From contig CALUOR010000019.1 of the NCBI GenBank assembly GCA_944322285.1, positions 1-64,000 on the forward strand: 64,000 nucleotides of DNA, given 5' to 3'. Every line of letters starts with the position of its first letter. The stretch's first letter is position 1. The notes under the pieces are model-generated. The model was not told the origin of the DNA. It worked only from the letters and a program-made list of their open reading frames with translations, and searched no databases. Of the stretch, positions 17,093 to 26,933 are shown one piece after another. Position numbers and translations under genes: made by a program. This DNA is from an uncultured Bacteroides sp. Its GTDB lineage: Bacteria; Bacteroidota; Bacteroidia; Bacteroidales; Bacteroidaceae.

Positions 17093-18796
17093 CTATTTCC
17101 AGGTTACTTTCAGCATCTTCCCGCTATAACCTTCTATTGATGTCTCAGCGGGCTTATCGGGAAGCAGGTTGATGGTTTCCGTTTTCCCGCTTAGCAGGTC
17201 CGTGGCTTGTGCGTGGGACAAGTGAGGCAGATGCAGGTATTCGAAGGCGTGCAGGGGAATGTTGACACCTACGTTGACGGGCATGTTGTCGAAGTTAACC
17301 ACTATGAGCAGCAGCTCATTCTCATATTTGCGCAGGAAGGTGTATTGGCGGTGTTCGTTGAATCGCCATCCGCCTAGGTTGGCATACATTAGGTCGAAGA
17401 AGTCTCCCCAGGCAATTGTTTTTTCCTCACGGCAGAGAGTCAGCACGCGCTGGTAAATGGCATATAGATGTTTCTCGTGCTCGGTCAGGAACTTCCCGTC
17501 AAACTTCCCTCCGTTTCTCCAGCGCCGGATGGTGTCTACGGCCCAATAGTCGAAGATGGTGGTGCGCCCGTCTCGTCCGCTGAAGCCTTCGCTGTCCATG
17601 CCCATTTCGCCAAATTCCTGTCCGAAGTATATCATCATGGGGTTGGTGTTCATGCAAGCCGACACGATGAGGGCAGGGATGGCTTTGTGGGGAGATGCGG
17701 TGAAGAAATCCGATGCGATGCGTTGCTCGTCATGATTCTCCAAGAAGTTCAGCATTCGCTTTTCTATGCCCCCTAAACTTTGCCAGCATCTAGATATTGC
17801 GGAGGCCGATTCATTGCCAAACATAATGGCCTTCAATGTATCGTAGAGTCCTACCTTGTCGTATAGATAGTCGAACTTGCCCCGGAAGAGGTAATTATGG
17901 TATTCGCCCGGGTTGTATACCTCGGCTATGAATATCAGGTCGGGGTGTGCGGCTTTTACTTGGGGGATGACCCATTCCCAAAACTCAACGGGAACCATTT
18001 CAGCCATGTCGCACCGGAATCCGTCAATGTCTTTCGAAGCCCAGAAGAGCAGGATGTCCAGCATCTTGTGCCACGTGTCGGGCACGGGTTCGAAGTGGCA
18101 TGTGCCTCCGTTCAGGTAATCCACACCATAATTTAGTTTTATGGTCTCATACCAGTCGTTGATGTTGGGGTAGGCATCAAAGCGGTTGTTGCCTGTAGCC
18201 TTGGCTGGCGTTTCTTGGTAAGGCTCATCGGCATTGCCCTTCATGTCGAACTGGCATTGCAGGGGCGTGTCGGGGATGTAGTAAAAGTTATTATACGGGC
18301 TGAAGGATTGCCGCGGGTCATCATTGGCTCCCAAACCAATGGTGCCATCGGGCTGGGCGTCTGAGTGATATTGGCGTGCCACATGGTTGGGCACAAAGTC
18401 TATGATAACTTTCAGGCCTGCGCGATGGGTGCGTTGCACCAGATTCTCGAATTCTTTCATACGTCCTGGCACGTCCTTGGCTAAATCCGGGTCTACATCA
18501 TAATAATCCTTGATGGCGTAGGGTGAGCCAGCCTTGCCTTTTACCACAGACGGATGGTCGGGGCGGATGCCATAGCGGCGATAGTCAGTCTGTGTGGCAT
18601 GTTCTATGATGCCTGTGTACCAGATGTGTGTGGCGCCCAGTCGCTTGATTTCATCCAATGCCTTGCCGGTAAAGTCGGCCATTTTCCCGCATCCGTTTTC
18701 GGCCAGACTCCCGTTGTACACAAGGTGTGTGTGGTTGTTGCCGAACAAACGGGTAAATACTTGGTAGATGATGAGTTTATTGTCTTCGTTATTCAT
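17093..18796 (-). CDS. Cytoplasmic GH13 alpha-amylase family enzyme
   Basis: A 567-residue GH13 protein without a signal peptide. Catalytic landmarks: DFVPNH (133-138), GFRCD with nucleophile Asp263, IAEVYNP with acid/base Glu292, and ENHDEQR with His355-Asp356. A C-terminal beta domain follows. The absence of a signal peptide and the nearby glgB suggest intracellular maltodextrin or glycogen processing; the exact bond and whether it hydrolyses or transfers cannot be read from the sequence. Its upstream region holds TAACTTCG (18842-18849), one mismatch from the -7 consensus. It diverges from the nqr operon. Confidence 0.9.
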   Translation of the reverse strand: MNNEDNKLIIYQVFTRLFGNNHTHLVYNGSLAENGCGKMADFTGKALDEIKRLGATHIWYTGIIEHATQTDYRRYGIRPDHPSVVKGKAGSPYAIKDYYDVDPDLAKDVPGRMKEFENLVQRTHRAGLKVIIDFVPNHVARQYHSDAQPDGTIGLGANDDPRQSFSPYNNFYYIPDTPLQCQFDMKGNADEPYQETPAKATGNNRFDAYPNINDWYETIKLNYGVDYLNGGTCHFEPVPDTWHKMLDILLFWASKDIDGFRCDMAEMVPVEFWEWVIPQVKAAHPDLIFIAEVYNPGEYHNYLFRGKFDYLYDKVGLYDTLKAIMFGNESASAISRCWQSLGGIEKRMLNFLENHDEQRIASDFFTASPHKAIPALIVSACMNTNPMMIYFGQEFGEMGMDSEGFSGRDGRTTIFDYWAVDTIRRWRNGGKFDGKFLTEHEKHLYAIYQRVLTLCREEKTIAWGDFFDLMYANLGGWRFNEHRQYTFLRKYENELLLIVVNFDNMPVNVGVNIPLHAFEYLHLPHLSHAQATDLLSGKTETINLLPDKPAETSIEGYSGKMLKVTWK

Positions 18797-19007
18797 GTTC
18801 TGTTCCTTTATTGTGCAAAATGAATGGTTCCTATCGGGGCACGAAGTTAACGAATTTTTTAAAGAAAGTGCAAATGTGGGCTGAAAAATGTGCTCTTTAA
18901 AAGAAAGTCTTTCTTTTTCCTCTATATCGTGCGCGTTAACGAAATGAATTGCGGAATTTTTTCCGTAATTCGTCTCATTTTTCTTCTGTATTCACATTAC
19001 TATTTAT

Positions 19008-19015
19008 TAACTTTG
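19008..19015 (+). promoter_or_regulatory. Predicted -7 element of the nqr operon
   Basis: TAACTTTG matches TAnnTTTG and lies 57 bases before the nqrA ATG. The 275-base gap from 18797 otherwise shows only AT-rich sequence and a weaker divergent element for the GH13 gene. Confidence 0.55.
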
Positions 19016-19071
19016 CGGGCGAATTATTGGAATCAGCATTTAAAGAACCATAATTTATAGATAATCAACAC

Positions 19072-20427
19072 ATGGCAAATGTAATTAAGTTGCACAAAGG
19101 CCTTGACATCAACCTCAAAGGCAAAGCCGCCGAAAAGTACATTTCCGTAAAGGAGCCGGGCTTCTACTCCATAGTGCCCGATGACTTTAACGGGGTGACT
19201 CCCAAGGTGGTGGTCAAAGAGCAGGAGTATGTGATGGCCGGAGGACCCTTGTTTGTGGACAAGAATCATCCAGAGTTAAAGATTGTTTCGCCCGTGAGCG
19301 GTGTAGTGACAAGCGTTGAACGAGGTGCACGCCGTAAGGTGATGAACATCGTCATCGAAGCCGCCAAGGAGCAGGATTACGAAGAGTTCGGCAAAATGGA
19401 CCCGTCCAAGATGAGCGCCCAGCAGGTGAAGGACGCTTTGTTGAATGCCGGTTTGTTCGCTTTCATCCGCCAACGTCCCTACGATGTAGTGGCCGACCCA
19501 ACGGTGGATCCGAAAGCGATTTTTGTTTCTGCCTTCGATTCCAGTCCGCTGGCCCCCGACTTTGAGTTCGCCCTGAAAGGTGAGGAAGCCAATTTCCAGA
19601 CCGGATTGGATGCTTTGGCTAAGATGGCAAAGACCTATCTGAATGTAAGCGTGAAGCAGAAAGCCGCCGCTCTGACGCAGGCTAAGAACGTTACTATTAC
19701 CGCTTTTGACGGTCCGCATCCCGCCGGAAACGTAGGTGTGCAGATTAACCACATCTCCCCGATAGTGAAGGGTGAAACGGTATGGACCATCGGTGCGGAG
19801 GCCGTTATCTTCATCGGTCGTTTGATGAATACGGGCCGTATTGACCTGACACGTACTGTGGCTTTGACGGGTAGCGAGGTGAAAGACCCGGCTTATTGCA
19901 AGCTGATGGTAGGCGCGTTGCTGACGGACGTGTTCAAGGCTAACGTGAACTCCACGGGCAAAGACTTGCGCTACATCAGCGGTAATGTGCTGACGGGCAA
20001 GCAAGTGAAGGCCAATGGCTATCTGGGCGCTTTCCATTCCCAACTGACCGTTATCCCCGAAGGGGACGAGGTGCATGAATTCCTCGGTTGGATTGCCCCG
20101 CGTTGCAATCAGTTCAGCACCAGCCATTCCTACTTCAGTTGGTTGATGGGCAAGAAGAAAGAGTACGTGTTCGATGCTCGTGTAAAAGGTGGTGAACGCC
20201 ACATGATTATGTCCAACGAGTACGACCGTGTATTCCCGATGGATATTTTCCCGGAATATTTGGTGAAGGCCATCATTGCGGGAGACATAGACCGTATGGA
20301 AGCTTTGGGCATCTACGAAGTGGCTCCCGAGGATTTTGCCCTGTGCGAGTTTGTATGCTCGTCCAAGGTGGAAGTGCAACGCATCGTGCGTGCGGGCCTG
20401 GACATGCTTCGCAAGGAGATGGCATAA
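19072..20427 (+). CDS. nqrA: Na+-translocating NADH:quinone reductase subunit A
   Basis: A 451-residue peripheral subunit of Na+-NQR, which couples NADH oxidation and quinone reduction to sodium export. The N-terminus (IKLHKGLDINLKG) and the SPVSGVV biotinyl-lipoyl-like segment are typical. NqrA docks on the cytoplasmic face of NqrB. It is the first gene of a six-gene operon, with nqrB starting 33 bases later. Length agrees with Bacteroides and Vibrio homologues. Confidence 0.96.
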   Translation: MANVIKLHKGLDINLKGKAAEKYISVKEPGFYSIVPDDFNGVTPKVVVKEQEYVMAGGPLFVDKNHPELKIVSPVSGVVTSVERGARRKVMNIVIEAAKEQDYEEFGKMDPSKMSAQQVKDALLNAGLFAFIRQRPYDVVADPTVDPKAIFVSAFDSSPLAPDFEFALKGEEANFQTGLDALAKMAKTYLNVSVKQKAAALTQAKNVTITAFDGPHPAGNVGVQINHISPIVKGETVWTIGAEAVIFIGRLMNTGRIDLTRTVALTGSEVKDPAYCKLMVGALLTDVFKANVNSTGKDLRYISGNVLTGKQVKANGYLGAFHSQLTVIPEGDEVHEFLGWIAPRCNQFSTSHSYFSWLMGKKKEYVFDARVKGGERHMIMSNEYDRVFPMDIFPEYLVKAIIAGDIDRMEALGIYEVAPEDFALCEFVCSSKVEVQRIVRAGLDMLRKEMA

Positions 20428-20460
20428 TATATAATAATGTATAATAGTAATATAAGTTAG

Positions 20461-21624
20461 ATGAAAGCGTTAAGAAATTATCTCGACAAGATAAAGCCGA
20501 ACTTTGAAGAGGGCGGCAAATTCCACGCGTTTCGTTCGGTGTTCGACGGCTTCGAGACTTTCCTCTTCGTGCCCAACACCACTTCGAAATCGGGAACGCA
20601 CATTCACGATGCCATCGATAGCAAACGCATCATGTCGATGGTGGTTATTGCGTTGATACCGGCTTTGTTGTTCGGTATGTACAATGTGGGCTACCAACAT
20701 TTTCAGGCCACGGGAGCCGAAGGCGGTTTCTGGGCCATGTTCTTTTATGGCTTCCTGGCCGTATTGCCCAAGATTATCGTTTCGTACGTAGTAGGTTTGG
20801 GCATTGAGTTTGTAGTGGCCCAATGGAAGAAGGAAGAGATTCAGGAAGGTTTCCTCGTATCAGGTATTCTTATCCCGATGATTGTGCCGGTGGATTGCCC
20901 CTTGTGGATGCTGGCCATCGCCACCGCATTCTCTGTAATATTTGCCAAAGAAGTCTTCGGTGGTACGGGTATGAACGTGTTCAACGTGGCTCTTATCACC
21001 CGTGCTTTCCTGTTCTTTGCCTATCCTACGAAGATGTCTGGCGATGCCGTATGGGTATCGGGCGATTCAATCTTCGGTTTGGGTAAGACGGTGGATGGTT
21101 TGACCGTGGCTACCCCGTTAGGTATTGCCAAAACTTCTCCTGTGGCTCCGGATTTCTCTTGGGACATGGTGACGGGCTTGATACCGGGTTCTATTGGTGA
21201 GACGAGCGTGATAGCCATTGCTATCGGTGCCGTTATCCTTTTGTGGACAGGCATCGCAAGCTGGAAGACGATGCTTTCCGTATTCGTGGGAGGCGCGTTG
21301 ATGGCTTGGATATTCAATGTGGCAGGTCCCGACACGGCCGTAGCCCACATGCCTTGGTACGAACACCTCGTGCTGGGTGGTTTCTGTTTCGGTGCCGTGT
21401 TTATGGCTACTGACCCTGTGACTTCGGCTCGTACGGAGACGGGCAAATACATTTATGGCCTCCTTATCGGTGCTATGGCTATCATCATCCGCGTGTTGAA
21501 TCCGGGTTATCCCGAGGGCATGATGCTCGCTATCCTGCTGATGAACATCTTCGCCCCGCTCATTGACTATTGTGTGGTGCAGAGCAACATCAACCGCCGT
21601 GCCAAACGTGTGGCAGCTAAATAA
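20461..21624 (+). CDS. nqrB: Na+-translocating NADH:quinone reductase subunit B
   Basis: A 387-residue integral membrane subunit with about ten helices. It carries the covalent FMN site, here Thr218 in the TVATPLG segment, corresponding to the SGAT-type Thr of Vibrio NqrB, and the NVFN/ALITRAFLFFAYP helix region. NqrB contributes to the quinone site and sodium path. It lies between nqrA and nqrC in the operon. Confidence 0.96.
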   Translation: MKALRNYLDKIKPNFEEGGKFHAFRSVFDGFETFLFVPNTTSKSGTHIHDAIDSKRIMSMVVIALIPALLFGMYNVGYQHFQATGAEGGFWAMFFYGFLAVLPKIIVSYVVGLGIEFVVAQWKKEEIQEGFLVSGILIPMIVPVDCPLWMLAIATAFSVIFAKEVFGGTGMNVFNVALITRAFLFFAYPTKMSGDAVWVSGDSIFGLGKTVDGLTVATPLGIAKTSPVAPDFSWDMVTGLIPGSIGETSVIAIAIGAVILLWTGIASWKTMLSVFVGGALMAWIFNVAGPDTAVAHMPWYEHLVLGGFCFGAVFMATDPVTSARTETGKYIYGLLIGAMAIIIRVLNPGYPEGMMLAILLMNIFAPLIDYCVVQSNINRRAKRVAAK

Positions 21625-21649
21625 GTCTAACCATTAAAACCGAATAGAT

Positions 21650-22336
21650 ATGAATACCAATAGTAACAGTTATACTATGATTTATGCTTCGGTAATGGTT
21701 ATTATCGTTGCATTCCTGCTGGCATTTGTCAGCTCTTCGTTGAAGGCCACGCAAAACAAGAACGTGGAGATGGACACGAAGAAGCAGATACTTGCCGCTC
21801 TGAACATACGTGGCGTGGCCGACCCCGACGCCGAATACAGCAAGTACGTGAAGGACATGCTGATGAACGAGGACGGCACACTGACCGAGAATACGGGTGC
21901 CTTTGCCACCGGCTATGAGAAAGAAGTGAAGGAGAATAACCGCCTGCATGTGTTCGTGGCCGAGATTGACGGTGCCAAGAAGTATGTCTTCCCCGTATAC
22001 GGTACAGGTCTTTGGGGAGCCATCTGGGGCTACATCGCCTTGAATGATGACAAGGACACGGTGTATGGCACTTACTTCTCACACGCCAGCGAGACTCCGG
22101 GTTTGGGAGCCGAAATTGCGGGCGAGCCTTTCCAAAACGAGTTCAAAAATAAGAAGACTTTAGAAAATGGCGAGGTAGCCTTGGGCGTAGTGAAGTTTGG
22201 TAAGATAGAGAAAGCTGATTATCAAGTGGACGGCATCTCCGGAGGTACTATTACTTCCGTGGCCGTGGACGCCATGATAAAGAATTGCTTAGGCAACTAC
22301 AAGAAGTTTTTAACCAATAATGAGGGGGAGGAATAA
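21650..22336 (+). CDS. nqrC: Na+-translocating NADH:quinone reductase subunit C
   Basis: A 228-residue subunit with one N-terminal membrane helix (about 9-29) and a periplasmic FMN-binding domain. The covalent FMN attachment Thr is Thr200 in DGISGGT, where most homologues have SGAT. The segment ETPGLGAEI is also typical. Attachment requires the ApbE flavin transferase, which is not in this window. nqrD begins 6 bases after the stop. Confidence 0.95.
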   Translation: MNTNSNSYTMIYASVMVIIVAFLLAFVSSSLKATQNKNVEMDTKKQILAALNIRGVADPDAEYSKYVKDMLMNEDGTLTENTGAFATGYEKEVKENNRLHVFVAEIDGAKKYVFPVYGTGLWGAIWGYIALNDDKDTVYGTYFSHASETPGLGAEIAGEPFQNEFKNKKTLENGEVALGVVKFGKIEKADYQVDGISGGTITSVAVDAMIKNCLGNYKKFLTNNEGEE

Positions 22337-22342
22337 CAGACT

Positions 22343-22978
22343 ATGGGACAATTGTTTTCAAGTAAGAATAAAGAAGTGTTCGCCACACCGCTGGGCATGA
22401 ACAATCCCGTTACCGTGCAGGTGCTGGGTATCTGCTCCGCATTGGCCGTAACCGCAAAGTTGGAGCCGGCTATCGTGATGGGTCTTTCCGTAACCGTCAT
22501 TACGGCATTCTCCAATGTAGTGATTTCGCTCATCCGCAAGACCATCCCCAACCGCATCCGTATTATCGTGCAGTTGGTTGTTGTGGCCGCGCTGGTAACT
22601 GTTGTAAGTGAGATTTTGAAAGCGTTCGCCTATGATGTGAGCGTGCAACTCTCCGTATATGTAGGTTTGATTATCACGAACTGTATTCTGATGGGACGTC
22701 TGGAGGCTTTCGCCATGATGAACGGACCGTGGGAATCGTTCCTCGACGGATTGGGCAACGGTTTGGGTTATGCCAAGATATTGATTATCGTGGCATTTAT
22801 CCGTGAGTTGCTGGGTTCGGGTACGTTGCTCGGTTTCAACATCCTGAACTACGAGCCAATCAAGGAAATGGGTTACGTGAACAACGGTTTGATGCTGATG
22901 CCTCCGATGGCGCTTATCATCGTGGCTTGCATCATCTGGTATCAGCGTGCCCGCCATAAAGAGTTGCAAGAGAAATGA
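22343..22978 (+). CDS. nqrD: Na+-translocating NADH:quinone reductase subunit D
   Basis: A 211-residue membrane protein with about six helices, homologous to NqrE and to RnfE. The repeats shared by NqrD and NqrE are visible ([16 protein letters not shown] here, [16 protein letters not shown] in NqrE). These two subunits form an antiparallel pair holding an iron centre in the membrane. The start is the ATG 6 bases after nqrC, consistent with translational coupling. Confidence 0.95.
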   Translation: MGQLFSSKNKEVFATPLGMNNPVTVQVLGICSALAVTAKLEPAIVMGLSVTVITAFSNVVISLIRKTIPNRIRIIVQLVVVAALVTVVSEILKAFAYDVSVQLSVYVGLIITNCILMGRLEAFAMMNGPWESFLDGLGNGLGYAKILIIVAFIRELLGSGTLLGFNILNYEPIKEMGYVNNGLMLMPPMALIIVACIIWYQRARHKELQEK

Positions 22979-23019
22979 TTTTCGGATAGAAAACGAATAT
23001 AATAGAAATAATCATTATT

Positions 23020-23646
23020 ATGGGAGAATTTTTTAGCTTACTCGTCCGCTCCATATTTGTGGACAACATGATATTCGCCTTCTTCCTCGGCATGTGTTCC
23101 TACTTGGCCGTGTCGAAGACGGTGAAGACTTCCGTGGGCTTGGGTATCGCCGTGACTTTCGTGCTGGTGGTGACCCTTCCCGTCAACTATTTGTTGCAGA
23201 CCAAGGTGCTGGGTCCCAATGCCATCATCGAGGGCGTTGACCTTAGTTTCTTGAGCTTCATTCTGTTTATCGCCGTTATTGCCGGTATCACTCAGCTGGT
23301 GGAGATGATTGTAGAGCGTTTCAGCCCTTCGCTTTACGCTCAACTCGGTATCTTCCTTCCGCTGATTGCCGTGAACTGTGCCATCATGGGTGCTTCGCTC
23401 TTCATGCAGCAACGCATCAATCTGGGTATGAGCGACCCGAAGTACATCGGTAGCGTATCCGATGCTATTTCCTATGCGCTTGGTTCAGGTTTGGGTTGGG
23501 CCATGGCCATCATTGGTCTGGCGGCCGTGCGTGAGAAGATGGCCTACTCCGATGTTCCTGCTCCTCTGAAAGGTTTGGGCATCACGTTCATCACCGTGGG
23601 TCTCATGGCTATGGCGTTTATGTGTTTCTCTGGTTTGAACATTTAA
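23020..23646 (+). CDS. nqrE: Na+-translocating NADH:quinone reductase subunit E
   Basis: A 208-residue membrane protein with about six helices, paralogous to NqrD. Conserved segments are [22 protein letters not shown] near the N-terminus and [10 protein letters not shown] in the middle, each with the Cys residues (in MCSYLAV and NCAIM) that help bind the intramembrane iron centre. It lies 41 bases after nqrD and 21 before nqrF. Confidence 0.95.
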   Translation: MGEFFSLLVRSIFVDNMIFAFFLGMCSYLAVSKTVKTSVGLGIAVTFVLVVTLPVNYLLQTKVLGPNAIIEGVDLSFLSFILFIAVIAGITQLVEMIVERFSPSLYAQLGIFLPLIAVNCAIMGASLFMQQRINLGMSDPKYIGSVSDAISYALGSGLGWAMAIIGLAAVREKMAYSDVPAPLKGLGITFITVGLMAMAFMCFSGLNI

Positions 23647-23667
23647 TAAAAGAAAGGAGCGTAACAA

Positions 23668-24936
23668 ATGGATATGAATTTGATATTGGCAAGCATCGGG
23701 GTATTCCTCGTGGTTATTCTCCTGCTTGTAGTTATCCTGTTGGTAGCCAAGAAATACTTGGTGCCGTCGGGTAATGTGAAACTGACTATCAACGGCGAGC
23801 GCGAAATGGAAGTGGCTTCCGGAGGAACGCTGCTCAACACGCTGGCTGTAAATGGCGTCTATCTTTCTTCCGCCTGTGGCGGTAAGGGTTCTTGCGGACA
23901 ATGCAAGTGTCAGGTTGTAGAAGGCGGTGGAGAAATCCTGCCTTCCGAGATACCTCACTTCAGCCGTAAGCAGCAAAAAGACCACTGGCGCTTAGGATGC
24001 CAGGTGAAGGTGAAAGGCGACATGGGCATCAAAGTGGCCGAGAGCGTATTGGGCGTGAAGGAATACGAGTGTACCGTTATTTCCAACAAGAACGTGGCAA
24101 CGTTCATCAAGGAGTTCAAAGTGCAGCTTCCTGCCGGTGCTCACATGGACTTTATCCCCGGTTCGTATGCGCAGATTAAGATTCCTACCTTCACGATGGA
24201 CTATGACAAGGACATAGACAAGAGCCTCATTGGTGACGAGTATTTGCCCGCATGGCAGAAGTTCGGCCTCTTCTCGTTGAAGTGCGTCAATCCCGAACCT
24301 ACCGTCCGTGCTTACTCCATGGCCAACTATCCGGCCGAGGGTGACGTGTTCATGCTGACTGTGCGTATCGCCACGCCTCCGTTCAAGCCCGACCGTAGCG
24401 GATTCATGGATGTCAATCCGGGTATTGCCTCTTCTTACATCTTCACCTTGAAACCGGGTGATAAAGTGTTGATGAGCGGTCCTTACGGAGATTTCCATCC
24501 GCACTTCGACTCGAAGAAAGAGATGATTTGGGTAGGTGGTGGTGCCGGTATGGCTCCTCTGCGCGCGCAAATCATGCACATGACGAAGACCCTCAACACA
24601 CGCGATCGCGAGATGCACTATTTCTACGGTGCCCGTGCGCTGAACGAAGTATTCTATCTGAACGACTTCCTTGAACTGGAGAAGGAATTTTCCAACTTCC
24701 ACTTCCACCTGGCTTTGGATCGTCCCGATCCTGCGGCCGACAAGGCGGGCGTGAAGTACACTCCGGGCTTTGTTCATCAGGTAATGTACGAGACATACTT
24801 GAAGAACCACGAGGCTCCCGAAGACATCGAATACTACATGTGCGGTCCCGGCCCGATGTCCAATGCCGTAGTCAACATGCTCGATGGTCTCGGCGTAGAT
24901 TCGGAAAGCATCATGTATGACAACTTCGGAGGTTAA
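23668..24936 (+). CDS. nqrF: Na+-translocating NADH:quinone reductase subunit F
   Basis: A 422-residue NADH-oxidising subunit. It has an N-terminal membrane helix (about 5-27), a plant-type 2Fe-2S domain with Cys70, Cys76, Cys79 and Cys111, an FAD domain with RAYSMANYP, and an NADH-binding domain with GGGAGMAP and YMCGPGPM. Electrons enter the complex here. It is the last gene of the operon and is followed by a strong terminator at 24972-25006. Confidence 0.96.
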   Translation: MDMNLILASIGVFLVVILLLVVILLVAKKYLVPSGNVKLTINGEREMEVASGGTLLNTLAVNGVYLSSACGGKGSCGQCKCQVVEGGGEILPSEIPHFSRKQQKDHWRLGCQVKVKGDMGIKVAESVLGVKEYECTVISNKNVATFIKEFKVQLPAGAHMDFIPGSYAQIKIPTFTMDYDKDIDKSLIGDEYLPAWQKFGLFSLKCVNPEPTVRAYSMANYPAEGDVFMLTVRIATPPFKPDRSGFMDVNPGIASSYIFTLKPGDKVLMSGPYGDFHPHFDSKKEMIWVGGGAGMAPLRAQIMHMTKTLNTRDREMHYFYGARALNEVFYLNDFLELEKEFSNFHFHLALDRPDPAADKAGVKYTPGFVHQVMYETYLKNHEAPEDIEYYMCGPGPMSNAVVNMLDGLGVDSESIMYDNFGG

Positions 24937-24971
24937 AATCTCCTCTTTTTCATAACTTGTTGATTAGGAAT

Positions 24972-25006
24972 GGGAACTGACTGAGACAGTTGGTTCCCAT
25001 TTTTTG
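24972..25006 (+). terminator. Intrinsic terminator of the nqr operon
   Basis: GGGAAC at 24972-24977 pairs with GTTCCC at 24993-24998, with an inner ACTG/CAGT extension, followed by ATTTTTT. Confidence 0.85.
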
Positions 25007-25020
25007 TCAACTAATTTTTG

Positions 25021-25165
25021 CTTTTGAGAGACGAACGCAATATTGCCTCTGAGACAGCGCACTATTTGCGTTCAGTCAGCGCACTGTTTCTCTCAAATCA
25101 GCGCAGTATTTAGGGGGTAAACACTGCGCTGATTTAGAGGATATAGCGCAGTGTTTCTTTGATGT
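25021..25165. repeat. 22-bp-period intergenic array C, homologous to array D
   Basis: AGCGCA-type units start at 25056, 25078 and 25100 (22 bases apart); one unit is inverted (ACACTGCGCT ending 25130), and a further one starts at 25145. The block aligns over about 125 bases to the reverse complement of 60882-61015, including the non-unit words TATTGCCTCTGA, GGGGGTAAACACTGC and the closing CAGTGTTTCT. It sits between the nqr terminator and the restriction locus. Confidence 0.85.
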
Positions 25166-25211
25166 GTAAATTGTTGTATATCAGCGTTATACATAAGTCT
25201 TTACAGCAAAA

Positions 25212-25232
25212 GGCCGATTTTTCGGCCTTCTT
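25212..25232. terminator. Bidirectional terminator after hsdM
   Basis: GGCCGA (25212-25217) pairs with TCGGCC (25222-25227) around a T-rich loop, with A/T tails on both sides. On the minus strand it can end the hsd operon. Confidence 0.75.
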
Positions 25233-25301
25233 TTATAGATTCATTAACGGGATTCCCCTTCAAAATATAACGGAAGTTAATTTTGTGTGTAAAAAAATCT
25301 T

Positions 25302-26921
25302 TCAAATTAAATCCAATCCTAGTTCTTTTAGGAAAGCATTATGCCTGTTTCTAGCGTCTTCTATTTTAGTGTCTATGTCTATTAATTGCTTGTGAACTTT
25401 TGCCAAATCAATGGGGGCTTCTTCTTTTGCTATGCTGATATAACGGGATATATTCAAATTGTAGTCATTGTCCTTGATTTCGCACATGGATACACAGCGT
25501 GAGTAACGTTCCACATTTTTTCTATATTGATACGTTTCTACAATTCTTTTTACATCTGCATCGCGCAATGCATTCTGTCTTTTGCCTTTCTCGAAATATT
25601 CACTGGCATTAATGAACAGCACATCATCGTTCTTCTTGCATTTTTTCAGCACCAAGATGCAGACGGGGATGCCTGTGGAATAAAACAAATTGGCAGGCAA
25701 GCCTATAACCGCGTCAATATTGCCATCATTCAAAAGTTTTTTGCGGATCAGTTCTTCTTTACCGCCTCTGAACAAGACACCATGCGGCAAGATAATAGCC
25801 ATTGTCCCATCTTCACGTAAGAAATGGAAGCCATGAAGCAGAAAAGCAAAATCAGCGGCTGATTTAGGTGCAAGACCATAATTCTTGAAGCGGAAATCTT
25901 TTCCTAATTCTTCGGTAGGTTCCCAACGATAACTGAAAGGAGGATTGGCGACGACGGCATCGAATTGTATTTTCTTGGCAGGATTCATCTCATTTAAAAT
26001 GTCCCAATCATTCAGCAATGAATCGCCATGATGGATATCAAACTCTGTATCCTTGACTCCATGCAGCAGCATGTTCATACGGGCTAAGTTGTAGGTGGTA
26101 ATATTTTTTTCCTGCCCGTAAATCTTGCCAATGCCATGTTTCCCCATTTCGTGGCGCACATTCAATAGCAAAGAGCCCGAACCGCATGCAAAGTCAAGCA
26201 CCCGGTCTATTTTTGTTTTCTTTCCTGCTATTGGATTCTGACTATCCAATGATACAATTTTAGACAGAATGGAAGATATCATCTGGGGGGTATAGAACTC
26301 TCCGGCTTTTTGTCCTGAATTGGCGGCAAACTCACCAATCAGATATTCGTAGGCATCCCCCAAAGAATCCGTTGATGTTGAGAACTCTGAGATTCCATTC
26401 GCTATTTCTGTAACAACCTTACAGAGCATGGTATTTCTTTCTTCGTATGTCTTGCCCAGTTTGTCGGAGTGCAGGTTGATTTCCGAGAACAATCCACGGA
26501 AAGAACTGTCGAACGATTGTTCTTCGATGTACTTAAATCCTTTTTCCAAGGTATCCAGCAATTCCTTGTCTTGCGTCCGGGCCAATTCTACAATATTCCC
26601 CCATAGGTATTTGGGTAATATGACATAGTGAGCCTTACGGCGCATTTGCTGTTCAAAATCGACTATGTCATCAGGGTTTTTCTCATACCAAATTTGTAAA
26701 GGAGTATTTGCCTTTAATTTAGTCATGACATCCTTGGGGGGGGCAGGATAATCAGAACCTAATTCTTTTTTTACCGCCTCTTCATATTGTTCTGAGAGAT
26801 AACGCAGAAAAATGAACGAAAGCATATAGTCGCGAAAATCATCGGCCATCATGGAGCCACGCAGTTTGTCGGCTATTGCCCAAAGGGCTTTCCCTAATCT
26901 ATGTTGTTCTATTGCTGTCAT
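25302..26921 (-). CDS. hsdM: Type I restriction-modification methyltransferase subunit
   Basis: A 539-residue N6-adenine methyltransferase. The HsdM N-terminal helical domain (about 8-150) is followed by the SAM-binding motif FACGSGS (244-250) and the catalytic NPPF (326-329). It is the last gene of an hsdR-hsdS-prrC-hsdM operon, 12 bases after prrC. HsdM acts with HsdS to methylate the bipartite recognition site. Length is usual. A bidirectional hairpin and array C lie downstream. Confidence 0.95.
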   Translation of the reverse strand: MTAIEQHRLGKALWAIADKLRGSMMADDFRDYMLSFIFLRYLSEQYEEAVKKELGSDYPAPPKDVMTKLKANTPLQIWYEKNPDDIVDFEQQMRRKAHYVILPKYLWGNIVELARTQDKELLDTLEKGFKYIEEQSFDSSFRGLFSEINLHSDKLGKTYEERNTMLCKVVTEIANGISEFSTSTDSLGDAYEYLIGEFAANSGQKAGEFYTPQMISSILSKIVSLDSQNPIAGKKTKIDRVLDFACGSGSLLLNVRHEMGKHGIGKIYGQEKNITTYNLARMNMLLHGVKDTEFDIHHGDSLLNDWDILNEMNPAKKIQFDAVVANPPFSYRWEPTEELGKDFRFKNYGLAPKSAADFAFLLHGFHFLREDGTMAIILPHGVLFRGGKEELIRKKLLNDGNIDAVIGLPANLFYSTGIPVCILVLKKCKKNDDVLFINASEYFEKGKRQNALRDADVKRIVETYQYRKNVERYSRCVSMCEIKDNDYNLNISRYISIAKEEAPIDLAKVHKQLIDIDTKIEDARNRHNAFLKELGLDLI

Positions 26922-26933
26922 ACGCTATATTGT

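Noticed and set aside
19276-20379. A 367-residue minus-strand frame over nqrA
   Set aside because: The plus-strand protein is clearly NqrA; the antisense translation is His-rich without motifs.
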